From contig JANQLB010000061.1 of the NCBI GenBank assembly GCA_028280805.1, positions 1-64,000 of the forward strand: a stretch of 64,000 nt of DNA, read 5' to 3'. This document shows positions 27,911-36,532 of this stretch, one piece after another. The first letter of the stretch is position 1. The number at the start of each line of letters is the position of its first letter. The notes below the pieces were generated by a model. That model saw only the letters and a list, made by a program, of their open reading frames with translations. It did not search any database and was not told the DNA's origin. A program made the translations under genes and the position numbers. This DNA comes from Tissierellales bacterium. GTDB lineage: Bacteria > Bacillota > Clostridia > Tissierellales > VENL01.

Positions 27911-28441
27911 ATGTTTATTGGAAAAAAAGTAAAGCTAAGAGGCTATAAAGAGGAGGATATTCAACCTGCTTATGAGTACATGAATGATACAGAAGTATTA
28001 CAATACTTAAAACCGGGTATACCATATCCTATGACATTACAAAAGGAGAAAGCCTGGTATGAGAGTCAGAAAGAATTAAAGGAGATGTATAACTTTGCTG
28101 TTGAAACACTGGATGAAGGGTTGTATATTGGGGGATGCGGTATAAATATGCTTGATTGGAAGAATAGTATAGCTGGTGTAGGGATTTTTATTGGGCATAA
28201 GGATTATAGAGGTAAGGGTTATGGAACAGATGCCATGAAGGTATTAATCAGCTTTATATTTGAACAGATGAATATCAATAAAGTACAGTTAGATGTTTAC
28301 AGCTTTAATAAAAGAGCTATAAAATCTTACAGGAAAAACGGCTTTGTTGAAGAGGGAAGGTTAAGACAGAGTATGTTTAGAAATGGACAGTATCATGATA
28401 GAGTGGTTATGGGTATATTAAGAGAGGAATATTTTAAATAA
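27911..28441 (+). CDS. GNAT acetyltransferase (RimJ/RimL type)
   Basis: 176 residues from the ATG at 27911, after AAAAGGAG; an ATA/ATT-rich extension upstream is not needed. The acetyl-CoA site is HKDYRGKGYGTDAM and the C-terminal NKRAIKSYRKNGFVEEG is standard. Relatives acetylate amino groups of proteins, amino sugars, polyamines or drugs. It is first under a ykkC riboswitch, which in other organisms guards genes for guanidine, nucleotide or stringent-response metabolism; the substrate may relate to that ligand. Confidence 0.9.
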   Translation: MFIGKKVKLRGYKEEDIQPAYEYMNDTEVLQYLKPGIPYPMTLQKEKAWYESQKELKEMYNFAVETLDEGLYIGGCGINMLDWKNSIAGVGIFIGHKDYRGKGYGTDAMKVLISFIFEQMNINKVQLDVYSFNKRAIKSYRKNGFVEEGRLRQSMFRNGQYHDRVVMGILREEYFK

Positions 28442-28459
28442 AACCAGAGGAGAGAAGCT

Positions 28460-29239
28460 ATGCAGCTAAAAGATTTAGAACAATATATAAGGAGTCTTTT
28501 TAATACTTCTTACAACAAAAAATTTGATGAGGAAAGCGGTATTACTGTAAGAGCAGCAGAAGATATAAAAAGAATAGGATACTGCACAAATCTAAACCTT
28601 CAAACTATTGAAAGAGCAAGGGAAAATAATATAAATTTAATGATAACTCATCATGATGCTTGGGATTTTATATATGGACTAAAAGATGTATGCAGAGAAA
28701 AGCTTTTAAAGTATAATATATCACATTACTATAATCATCTTCCACTTGATGACTGTGATTTTGGCACTAACAATTCTCTGGCAAAAAAGCTTGGATTAGA
28801 AATAATAGAAAAATCTAATGAAGAAGATGGATTTTATTGTGGGCGTATTACTGAATTTCAACAGCCAATATCATTCGGTAAATTAATTGAAAAGCTTGAA
28901 AGTATATTACGAGAGCCCGTAAAAGCATGGAAGTTTAAAGATGGAGACATAAAGAAGGTTGGATTAGTTTGTGGGGGTGGGAGCTTAACTGATGATGTAA
29001 AAGCAGCAGTAGATAAAGAATGTGATGTTTATATAACTGGAGAAAAAACACTATATACAATTAAATATGCACAATTTACAGGGATAAACTTAATAATAGG
29101 CAGCCATACATTTACAGAAATTTTTGGAGTTGAAAGTTTAGCTAAAAAGATTAAAAAACAATTTAATAATATAGAAATTACTCAATTACAAGAAGAACAT
29201 CTTGAAGCTAATTTCTATAAAAAATTGAATGAAAAATAA
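28460..29239 (+). CDS. Nif3-like dinuclear metal protein
   Basis: 259 residues. The metal ligands are visible as ITHHDAWDF near residue 75 and IGSHTFTEIFGV near 215, with the family's GGGSLTDDVK and ITGEKT between. The usual central H-x-x-x-D is represented by NHLPLD. Nif3/YqfO proteins form hexameric rings with two metals per subunit; function is uncertain. RBS AGGAGAG; 18 bases after the GNAT gene, so probably in the same transcript. Confidence 0.88.
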   Translation: MQLKDLEQYIRSLFNTSYNKKFDEESGITVRAAEDIKRIGYCTNLNLQTIERARENNINLMITHHDAWDFIYGLKDVCREKLLKYNISHYYNHLPLDDCDFGTNNSLAKKLGLEIIEKSNEEDGFYCGRITEFQQPISFGKLIEKLESILREPVKAWKFKDGDIKKVGLVCGGGSLTDDVKAAVDKECDVYITGEKTLYTIKYAQFTGINLIIGSHTFTEIFGVESLAKKIKKQFNNIEITQLQEEHLEANFYKKLNEK

Positions 29240-29258
29240 TTATTAAGGAGGAATTTAA

Positions 29259-30113
29259 ATGGTTTTTGAAAGATACGAATCGATTGAAAAGTTTAAAAAT
29301 GAAGTTGAGCCTTTTTTAGAAAAAAATGAAGTAATAAATAATTTGCCTTTAGGGATTGTGAAAGCATTATCAAACAATATAACTAGGTATGGAGATAAAA
29401 AACCGTTCTTGGGATTAGTTAAAGATGATAAAGAAAATATTATATTAGTTACAATAATGACTCCACCCCACAATTTAATAGTTACAGGGGAAGGACATAA
29501 TTTGGAGGAAGCAGTAATTGAGGCAGTGAACTATTTGATAAATCAAAATATAAAGATACCGGGTGTAGTAGGTATACCAAATGTTGCAGAAATGTTTGTG
29601 AATCTATGGAATCATAAAACTGGCTCTATCGTAGATGTTACAATGAGTCAAAGAATTTATAGATTAGATAAAGTTAATAATGTAGCAGACAGTCCCGGAA
29701 AACTTCGTAAAGCAGATATGGAAGACTTTAATCTTATAAAGGAGTGGGCTAGTAATTTTGTAGAAGATTGCTTTGGTGAAGGTTTAACCGATGAAAGAGC
29801 TGAAAAAACAGCTTTAAATTTAATAGATAATAAAAGGCTTTTTATTTGGGACGATAATGGGGCTGTATCTATGGCATGTAAAAGCAGACCAACTAAAAAC
29901 AGTATTGCAATTGGAGAGGTTTATACTCCTCCTATGTACAGAGGAAAGGGTTATGCAACTTCTTGTGTTGCTGCTCTAAGTCAGCTTCTGTTAGATGAGG
30001 GATATAAGTTTTGCAGTCTATATACTGACTTAGCAAATCCAACTTCTAACAGCATATATATGAAGATAGGATATAAGCCGATTGCGGATTCAATAATGTA
30101 TAGTTTCAAATAG
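29259..30113 (+). CDS. Two-domain GNAT acetyltransferase
   Basis: 284 residues. The N-terminal half (about 1-140) is a degenerate domain of unknown role seen in relatives of this kind. The C-terminal half is an FR47-like GNAT with IGEVYTPPMYRGKGYATSCV as the acetyl-CoA loop and NPTSNSIYMKIGYKP at the end. RBS AAGGAGG; 19 bases after the Nif3-like gene. Substrate unknown. Confidence 0.87.
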   Translation: MVFERYESIEKFKNEVEPFLEKNEVINNLPLGIVKALSNNITRYGDKKPFLGLVKDDKENIILVTIMTPPHNLIVTGEGHNLEEAVIEAVNYLINQNIKIPGVVGIPNVAEMFVNLWNHKTGSIVDVTMSQRIYRLDKVNNVADSPGKLRKADMEDFNLIKEWASNFVEDCFGEGLTDERAEKTALNLIDNKRLFIWDDNGAVSMACKSRPTKNSIAIGEVYTPPMYRGKGYATSCVAALSQLLLDEGYKFCSLYTDLANPTSNSIYMKIGYKPIADSIMYSFK

Positions 30114-30142
30114 GTATAACAGTATTTTACTCAGAAGTATAA

Positions 30143-30180
30143 TTGACATATTTTTGATTAAAGTCTACAATATATGTAGA
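30143..30180 (+). promoter_or_regulatory. Promoter with operator-like palindrome
   Basis: TTGACA (30143-30148), 17 bases, TACAAT (30166-30171). The inverted repeat TCTACA-ATATA-TGTAGA (30164-30180) overlaps the -10 box, as would a repressor site. No regulator is coded in the adjacent ABC operon. Confidence 0.65.
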
Positions 30181-30244
30181 AATGTATTGAAATGAATAAT
30201 TACAAAGATAAAACATTAAACTACATTGCAAAGGAGTGTAAAAA

Positions 30245-30964
30245 ATGTTAAATATTAAAAATGTATCAAAAACTTATTCAAACAATAAAAAAGCAGTAGA
30301 TAATTTGACTTTAGAGATAAAAAAGGGAGAAATTATCGGTTTTATCGGTCCAAATGGTGCCGGGAAGACAACAACTATCAGTATGGTTACGGGAATAATT
30401 TCACCAACGGAAGGAACTATCGAAATAAATGGAAAAGATATACGTAAAGAGCCTATAGAAGCAAAAAAGAACTTTACTTTTGTACCTGACCATCCAACTA
30501 TTATTGATACAATTAAAGGAATTGACTATTTAAATTTTATTGCTGACATGTATGAAGTAGATATACAGGAGAGGAAAGAGAGAATAGAAAAATATACTAA
30601 ATTATTTCAAATATATGATGCACTTTCTCAAACGATAAATTCATATTCTCATGGTATGAAGCAAAAACTTTTAATATCAGGTGCTTTATTACCAAATCCT
30701 AATCTATTCATACTTGATGAACCTATGGTAGGTTTAGATCCGCATTCTGCAAAAACACTTAAGGATATTATGAAAGAGCATTGTGACAGAGGAGGGACTG
30801 TATTCTTCTCATCTCATGTGTTAGAAGTAGTTGAGAATCTTTGTCATAGAGTAGCTATTATTCAAAAAGGTGAGCTGATTGTTTGTGATACTTTAGACAA
30901 CATTAAAAAGAACAGCAGTGCTACTTTAGAAGAAATTTTCTTGGAGATGACTAAATATGAATAA
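30245..30964 (+). CDS. ABC-2 exporter ATPase
   Basis: 239 residues. Walker A GPNGAGKTT, signature YSHGMKQKL, Walker B LFILDEP and switch SSHVLE are intact; the end LEEIFLEMTKYE is typical. ATG behind AAAGGAG. It overlaps the next gene by eight bases. Confidence 0.92.
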   Translation: MLNIKNVSKTYSNNKKAVDNLTLEIKKGEIIGFIGPNGAGKTTTISMVTGIISPTEGTIEINGKDIRKEPIEAKKNFTFVPDHPTIIDTIKGIDYLNFIADMYEVDIQERKERIEKYTKLFQIYDALSQTINSYSHGMKQKLLISGALLPNPNLFILDEPMVGLDPHSAKTLKDIMKEHCDRGGTVFFSSHVLEVVENLCHRVAIIQKGELIVCDTLDNIKKNSSATLEEIFLEMTKYE

Positions 30965-32555
30965 ATTTATATCGTTAACTAAAATACAAATTATAGATTT
31001 TTTCAGTAAATATGCTAGAAGCATGAATACCAAAAATAAGTTTTTAGGTATATTAGTTATATTTTTACCAATTATTTTAATTTTACCAGCTTATCAAATA
31101 GTTACACAGTTATATAATATATTTTCAACCATAAATGCTCCCGAATTAACTATTACTTACATATATATAGCAAATACTATATTTATATTTTTTATTGGTA
31201 TAGCATTTATTATATCAGTATTCTTTTACTCAAAAGATTTAAGACTAATTTCCACTTTACCGGTAAAGGAAGATACAATAGTATTTTCAAAACTTACATC
31301 AGTGTATATTTATCTTTTTGTAATTTCATGCTTTTTCTTAGGTACTTCTATTGTAATATATTCTACTATTGGTGAACTAAAGCTTATTAGTCTTATCATA
31401 GGAATAATTGCACTCTTAATTTCTCCTCTATTACCTATGATTTTGTCTACAATAATAATTCTGCCTTTTATGTCATTAGTAGGAAGCGGAAAGAAGAGAA
31501 ATTTATTAATTATAGTTGGAAACCTCTTATTTATAGGTGGCATTGTAGTTATGCAGACATTGCTTACAAGAATGCAAATGGATCCTGAGCAGATAAGAAA
31601 TATTTTATTGCAGGAAGATGGATTACTAATAATGCTTGGACGTAATTTTCCTCCAAGTATTTGGTTAACAAAAATGATACAGGGATCTATACCTCACGCC
31701 ATTCTCTTTTTAGCAATAAATGCTATATTTATACTTATTCTAAAAGTTTTGGCAAAGGGATTGTATAGGAGAACATTAATGAAATTTAATCAAGAGCAAG
31801 CTGTTATTCAAGGAGGCAAAATTTATTATAAAAAAAGAAATAAAGGCTTACAAATCATTAAAAGACATATTAATATAATTATCAGTAATCCAATATTTTT
31901 GTTAAATACCTTGTTGACAATATTTCTTCCTATATTTATGGGTGTAATTTTCTTGTTTACCGGAGAGCTGGATGGTAGTTTATTTAAATCTACAATTTTA
32001 GAACCTTATCAAATATATATCTATTCAGCTATAATAACATCACCTGCTGTTATGGGTTCTCTTTCTGCAACGGCAATTACAAGAGAAGGAAAGGCATTTT
32101 GGCAGACAAAGGTACTTCCTATTAGTACACGTGATAATATCAGATACAGGATATATACAACATTAATTATTAGTTTTTTTGCTTCGTTAGTTTTAGGTAT
32201 AATTGCAGTGTACTTTATATCTGTAAACTTAATGACTGTTTTAATTTCAAGCATTTTTTGTATATCTGCTACACTTTTCTTATCAGTTATTGATATTATA
32301 ATTAATATAGAAAGACCACTATTAAACTGGTCAAGTCCAACGGCTGCCGTTAAAAACAATTTGAATATTATCCTTTCGCTTTTAATAAGAGTAGTTATCG
32401 GCGTAATAGTATATTTTGCATATATTATAATATCTGCTTGGGAAGCGAGTATAATTATGATACTATTCAGCGGATTTTTCATTATTCTTTATTTTATCTC
32501 TAAATATATTATAAGAAAAATTTATGAAGATAAATTTATTGATATAGCACCTTAA
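30957..32555 (+). CDS. ABC exporter permease, 12-helix type
   Basis: 532 residues with roughly twelve membrane helices and no large outside loop, unlike the 330-390 residue permeases elsewhere here. It resembles the long putative ABC exporter permeases of Clostridia. The first codons overlap the ATPase gene. Substrate unknown. A decayed duplicate of its last 20 codons lies at 33448-33507. Confidence 0.85.
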   Translation: MNKFISLTKIQIIDFFSKYARSMNTKNKFLGILVIFLPIILILPAYQIVTQLYNIFSTINAPELTITYIYIANTIFIFFIGIAFIISVFFYSKDLRLISTLPVKEDTIVFSKLTSVYIYLFVISCFFLGTSIVIYSTIGELKLISLIIGIIALLISPLLPMILSTIIILPFMSLVGSGKKRNLLIIVGNLLFIGGIVVMQTLLTRMQMDPEQIRNILLQEDGLLIMLGRNFPPSIWLTKMIQGSIPHAILFLAINAIFILILKVLAKGLYRRTLMKFNQEQAVIQGGKIYYKKRNKGLQIIKRHINIIISNPIFLLNTLLTIFLPIFMGVIFLFTGELDGSLFKSTILEPYQIYIYSAIITSPAVMGSLSATAITREGKAFWQTKVLPISTRDNIRYRIYTTLIISFFASLVLGIIAVYFISVNLMTVLISSIFCISATLFLSVIDIIINIERPLLNWSSPTAAVKNNLNIILSLLIRVVIGVIVYFAYIIISAWEASIIMILFSGFFIILYFISKYIIRKIYEDKFIDIAP

Positions 32556-32658
32556 GAAAACTATTTTCTGACACTTATTATTTTAAATCATAATATTGCG
32601 TATCTATAAGTATTTAAGTTCTAACCTTATTTTTTATGTATACTTTTTACTTAAAACT

Positions 32659-32670
32659 TTGATGTCTATA
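32659..32670 (+). promoter_or_regulatory. Third copy of the TTGATGTCTATA motif
   Basis: The 12-base motif seen twice upstream of the activase gene recurs 38 bases before the PH-like gene, on the same strand relative to the gene. A -10 box at the right distance is poor here, so its role is uncertain. Confidence 0.3.
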
Positions 32671-32707
32671 ATTAAGTTTTAAAAATAGTCATAGAGGAGG
32701 GCTTAAA

Positions 32708-33130
32708 ATGTTAAAAAATTTTTCTGGTAATAATAAGTTGAAAAAATTTAAAATAATCTTGACAATAATAGTTATTATTGGAGTAATTGCAGCTTTATTT
32801 TGGGGAACTAGGGAAAGTAATGTTACATTAACAGACAATACTATTAAAATAAGTGGAATGTATGGAATAAGTATAAATGCTGAAGAAATAAAGGAAATCT
32901 CACTAAGAGATGAAATACCAAAAATTACAACAAGAATAAATGGATTGTCTCTACTAAATATAAAAAAAGGCAGTTTTAAAGCAGATCAAATGGAAAAAGT
33001 CAGGCTTTATTTACATTCAGCTAATGGACCATATATACAAATTACTACAAACGAAGATATAATCATTATAAACTATGAAGATCCTGAAAAAACCCAGTCA
33101 GTTTACAGCGAAATAATGAATATTAAATAA
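32708..33130 (+). CDS. Membrane-anchored PH-like domain protein
   Basis: 140 residues. A basic start, one membrane helix (about 17-36), and then an outside or inside beta-rich domain of the bacterial PH type (DNTIKISGMYGISINAEEIKEISL). ATG behind GGAGGG. It sits after the ABC operon but 152 bases away. Function unknown; the fold suggests a scaffold or sensor. Confidence 0.7.
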   Translation: MLKNFSGNNKLKKFKIILTIIVIIGVIAALFWGTRESNVTLTDNTIKISGMYGISINAEEIKEISLRDEIPKITTRINGLSLLNIKKGSFKADQMEKVRLYLHSANGPYIQITTNEDIIIINYEDPEKTQSVYSEIMNIK

Positions 33131-33160
33131 TAAATTTAACAACAGTTGTTTTATTCATAA

Positions 33161-33221
33161 AAATCAGCTTCTGATCAGAATTTATAGAAAATGCCTATAA
33201 TTTTGATTGTGAAGCTGATTT
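33161..33221 (+). terminator. Hairpin after the PH-like gene
   Basis: AAATCAGCTTC pairs with GAAGCTGATTT, and the pairing continues inward imperfectly. T-rich but broken sequence follows, so it is a likely rather than certain terminator. Confidence 0.55.
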
Positions 33222-33447
33222 GAATTTGTGAAGTATTTTTGTGAAAAAAATCAGATTTTTTATTCAGTTATCTTAAGTTGAGGTGATTATTATTTTAAAA
33301 CTCAAAACCAATAAGAAAAATAAACTGTCTATTTCATTACTATTATAATTTCAAATTTCTACATAAAAGCATGTTATATTTAATATTGTAATTTTAATGG
33401 CATTTATATGGAATAAGATAACTTAGACTGAAGTGTTCTTTATATAG

Positions 33448-33507
33448 CTTCTTTTTTATATTATAAATAAAATATATAAAGATAAATTTATTGATATAGC
33501 TCCTTAA
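33448..33507 (+). pseudogene. Remnant of a duplicated permease 3' end
   Basis: An open stretch ending KIYKDKFIDIAP and a stop repeats, with about 85 % base identity over some 55 bases, the 3' end of the permease gene at 30957-32555 (KIYEDKFIDIAP, stop). A stop codon precedes it and nothing upstream matches. It is the scar of a duplication and deletion spanning the PH-like gene. Confidence 0.7.
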
Positions 33508-33632
33508 GTAAGCTTACATCCTTCCTATTTTTAAAATATCTATATTAGTTTTTATTTTATTAATATATACAATGCAAATTGGAAAAAATAGTTTAGTATT
33601 AATATGAAAACAGTCCATAGGAGGGTTTGTAT

Positions 33633-34862
33633 ATGTATCTGGTTACCGGAAATTTATTTTGGATAAATAACACAAAGATACCAAATAAATATTCTTATTT
33701 AAGTCAAGACATTGAATGTGAAGTAGTAATAGTAGGTGGTGGGATTACCGGAGCTATAACTGCACATAATTTTACAATGTCTGGGGTAGATACCGTTTTA
33801 GTAGATAAAAACATAATTGGATATGGCAGTACCAGTGCTTCAACATCAATTTTACAATATGAGATAGATAATGATCTTATCGGATTAAAAGGACTCAGAG
33901 GCTTAGAAAGTGCAGTAAAGGCTTTTAAGCTTACTAAAAAAGCAGTTTATGATATAAAGGATATGGTTAAAGAACTGGATGATGATTGCGATTTTTCTTT
34001 AACTGACTGCCTATACTATTCTTCAAGTCAATCTGATTTTAACATGCTTAAAAAAGAGTATGAGATTAGAAGAAAATATGGATTTGATGTAGAATTACTA
34101 GATGAAGAAAGCTCTAAGGGAAAATTTTCTTTTCCTGTAAAAGTAGGTATTTATTCACACGAAGGAGCAGGATATATTGATCCGTACAGATTTTCTCATG
34201 CTCTAATTAGAAAAGCTGTTAGTAATGAACTTAGAGTTTTTGAAAATACAGGAGTAGTAAATATAGAATCTAAAGATGATTATGTCTTACTAACCACTCA
34301 TAATCAGTTTAAGATTAAGGCAAAGAAAGTGATAATTGCAACAGGATTTCAAGGTAAAGATTATATTGACAAGAAAACAGCCATCTTATCCAGATCATTT
34401 ACAATTGTAACAAAACCCGTTTCCAGTTTTGAGGGCTGGTTTAACAAATGTATTATAAGGGATACTGAATCCAGCTATACATATTTAAGGACAACAGGAG
34501 ATAATAGAATTATTATTGGAGGAGAAGATTTGGACGTAGGTGGAAGTAGAAGTAAAGTCAGCACTATTGCTAATCACGATTATATATCAAGGGAAAAATA
34601 TGAAATTTTACTTCAAAAACTAAAATCTCTTTTTCCAAAGATAAAAGATATAGAGGTAGAATATAGATTCAATGGTCTGTTTGGTGAAAGTCAAGATGGA
34701 TTACCCTATGTAGGAGAGTATAGCAAGCTGCCCAATTACTATTTTAATTTAGGATATGGGTCAAACGGGATTTTATATGCTGTACTTGGAGCAAAATTAT
34801 TAACAGATATATACTTTAATAAAGATTCGGAAATGAAAGAATTATTTAAAATAGAAAGGTAA
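33633..34862 (+). CDS. FAD-dependent oxidoreductase, DAO/glycine oxidase family
   Basis: 409 residues from the ATG at 33633, nine bases after AGGAGG. The FAD fold is CEVVIVGGGITGAITAHNF and VDKNIIGYGSTSAST follows. The C-terminal FAD contact is NYYFNLGYGSNGILYAV. Short relatives of this family (no Rieske domain) oxidise amino acids or amines. The gene is alone; substrate unknown. Confidence 0.88.
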   Translation: MYLVTGNLFWINNTKIPNKYSYLSQDIECEVVIVGGGITGAITAHNFTMSGVDTVLVDKNIIGYGSTSASTSILQYEIDNDLIGLKGLRGLESAVKAFKLTKKAVYDIKDMVKELDDDCDFSLTDCLYYSSSQSDFNMLKKEYEIRRKYGFDVELLDEESSKGKFSFPVKVGIYSHEGAGYIDPYRFSHALIRKAVSNELRVFENTGVVNIESKDDYVLLTTHNQFKIKAKKVIIATGFQGKDYIDKKTAILSRSFTIVTKPVSSFEGWFNKCIIRDTESSYTYLRTTGDNRIIIGGEDLDVGGSRSKVSTIANHDYISREKYEILLQKLKSLFPKIKDIEVEYRFNGLFGESQDGLPYVGEYSKLPNYYFNLGYGSNGILYAVLGAKLLTDIYFNKDSEMKELFKIER

Positions 34863-34930
34863 AGTAAGAATTAATTTTGTTGAAATTATCCAAATTTTGA
34901 ATTTTGATTGCCTTCTTATATTTGCTTATA

Positions 34931-34973
34931 CCTTTAGAAGTAGAAGTATTACAATTGTAAGCTATCGGATAAA
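34931..34973 (+). repeat. Intergenic repeat, copy C (3' part only)
   Basis: CTTTAGAAGTAGAAGTATTA and then CAATTGTAAGCTATCGGATA repeat the 3' end of copy A with a few differences. The 5' hairpin of the element is not recognisable here. Confidence 0.65.
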
Positions 34974-34991
34974 TTATCTTAAAACATATAG

Positions 34992-35024
34992 ACAGCATTA
35001 GTTTTGCTGTTCTTATGTTTTTTT
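34992..35024 (+). terminator. Terminator after the oxidoreductase gene
   Basis: Short stem ACAGCA / TGCTGT, then a T-rich tail interrupted by ATG. It precedes the promoter at 35034. Confidence 0.5.
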
Positions 35025-35033
35025 ATTATTAAC

Positions 35034-35092
35034 TTGACACAAGAAAAAATACATGTTAATATATGACTATAAGTCATGTGACTTCATAGTCA
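35034..35092 (+). promoter_or_regulatory. Promoter with two TetR-type operators
   Basis: TTGACA (35034-35039), 17 bases, TAATAT (35057-35062). One base later begin TGACTATAAGTCA (35064-35076) and TGACTTCATAGTCA (35079-35092), the same palindrome family and the same placement as at 23535-23580. Confidence 0.8.
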
Positions 35093-35130
35093 TAGGGGGT
35101 TATTATTTTATTACGAAAGGGGACAATAAA

Positions 35131-35889
35131 ATGCAAAGAAAAAATAGCTTTGGAAAAGATATTTTGTTAGCATTAATTGTAGGGGTTGTGGGATACATGA
35201 TTTTAATATCAACAGAGAGAACAGGACTTGTTGATATGACTATTGAAGGTATTTTGTTTTTATGCGGAAGTATTGTCGCTTTTAGAGGTTATTCTAAATC
35301 TGGCGAAACAATTAATAAAAACTTTAAAAAATTTGAATTTTTTTACGGTTTAACCTATTTCAGTGTATTTATTTCACTTATGATGGGAGTTTACTATTAT
35401 ATACAGAATCCAAGTATTATAGAAATTGGAATTGACGACTTAGAAGGCAATACTTGGCTTACTATAATGAATTCTATCAAGATGCTTTCGATGTTATTCC
35501 TAATTATAACTTGGAGTAACTTTTATAATTATCTAAATATAAAATCATCTAAATCAAAGAATACAGTTATATATCTCGTAGGATTATTTATTTATCTGGG
35601 ACTTTCAGCTATTATCTGGCAGTTAGTTGATGATGTCAGCGTATTGACGTTAGGAGTTATAGTTGGACTTGTAATTGGAATATTTGCATTAATCGCTCAA
35701 GATAGAAGAGCTAGATATTTAACAATGGTATTTGCAGCTTATAGTATTATTCATCTTATTGAGTTTTATATAATGGGGATTGGCAATAGCTTAACAACAG
35801 GTATTCTTAATCCGATATACTGGGGAGTTACAGTTTTATATGTCCTGGAAGTTAATAGATGGATTAATAGAGAACTCAATAAAAACTAA
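35131..35889 (+). CDS. Seven-helix membrane protein, unknown
   Basis: 252 residues from the ATG at 35131 (AAAGGGG upstream); an earlier ATG would lie inside the operators. About seven membrane helices and no recognised motif. It takes the place that the small membrane protein has in the paralogous operon at 23610. It precedes a TetR gene. Role unknown. Confidence 0.7.
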   Translation: MQRKNSFGKDILLALIVGVVGYMILISTERTGLVDMTIEGILFLCGSIVAFRGYSKSGETINKNFKKFEFFYGLTYFSVFISLMMGVYYYIQNPSIIEIGIDDLEGNTWLTIMNSIKMLSMLFLIITWSNFYNYLNIKSSKSKNTVIYLVGLFIYLGLSAIIWQLVDDVSVLTLGVIVGLVIGIFALIAQDRRARYLTMVFAAYSIIHLIEFYIMGIGNSLTTGILNPIYWGVTVLYVLEVNRWINRELNKN

Positions 35890-35906
35890 AAAGAAAGGAT
35901 GATATT

Positions 35907-36506
35907 GTGCCAAAAGATACATTTTTTAATTTACCCGAAGAAAAAAGAAATAGAATTATTAATGCAGCAATGAAAGAGTTTTCCGAAATACATTATAGAA
36001 AGGTGACTATAGATAGCATAGTAAATAGTGCTGGAGTTCCTAAGGGAAGTTTTTATCAATATTTTCACAATAAAGACGATTTATATAAATATTTATTTAG
36101 CCAGATTGGAGATCAGAAGAAACAGACATTAGATAATGTAAAAGAAATGCAAGAGAAGTTAAATTTTAAACAATATGTTCTGGCATTATCAGAACAAGCT
36201 AAAAAATTTGAAATGGGGGACTCGAAATTACCATCATTAAAGGATAAATTTATAAATGAATGTCCTCAAGAAGTAAGAAGAGATATCTTGAAAAATGAGA
36301 TTCCTAAAAGCTATAAAATTCTTGAAGAAGCAATAGAGTGTTATATAAAAAAGGGTGAATTAAGAAGCAATTTAAATATTAAAACTGCTGCATATATGAT
36401 AACATCATGTTTTATAAACTTAGAGCATTTTCAATTTAATAAAGAGCAAGATATAGATGATATAATTTCTGAAATTTTAGATGTGTTGGTTATTGGCATG
36501 AAATAG
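35907..36506 (+). CDS. TetR family regulator (paralog of 24049)
   Basis: 199 residues; GTG start behind AAGAAAGGATG. N-terminus PKDTFFNLPEEKRNRI and helix-turn-helix IDSIVNSAGVPKGSFYQYF are close to those of the 24049 protein, while the ligand domain differs. Recognition-helix similarity and shared operators suggest that both repressors can see both promoters. Confidence 0.92.
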   Translation: MPKDTFFNLPEEKRNRIINAAMKEFSEIHYRKVTIDSIVNSAGVPKGSFYQYFHNKDDLYKYLFSQIGDQKKQTLDNVKEMQEKLNFKQYVLALSEQAKKFEMGDSKLPSLKDKFINECPQEVRRDILKNEIPKSYKILEEAIECYIKKGELRSNLNIKTAAYMITSCFINLEHFQFNKEQDIDDIISEILDVLVIGMK

Positions 36507-36532
36507 TTTATTAAAAGAAAGGGTGGATTAAT

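Larger units (their letters stand above)
33131..33632. other. Spacer with hairpin and permease remnant
   Basis: 502 bases. A long hairpin (33161-33171 with 33211-33221, extended inside) probably ends the PH-like gene. A permease remnant lies at 33448-33507. The rest is AT-rich and contains the promoter region of the oxidoreductase, in which no clear boxes stand out. Confidence 0.55.
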
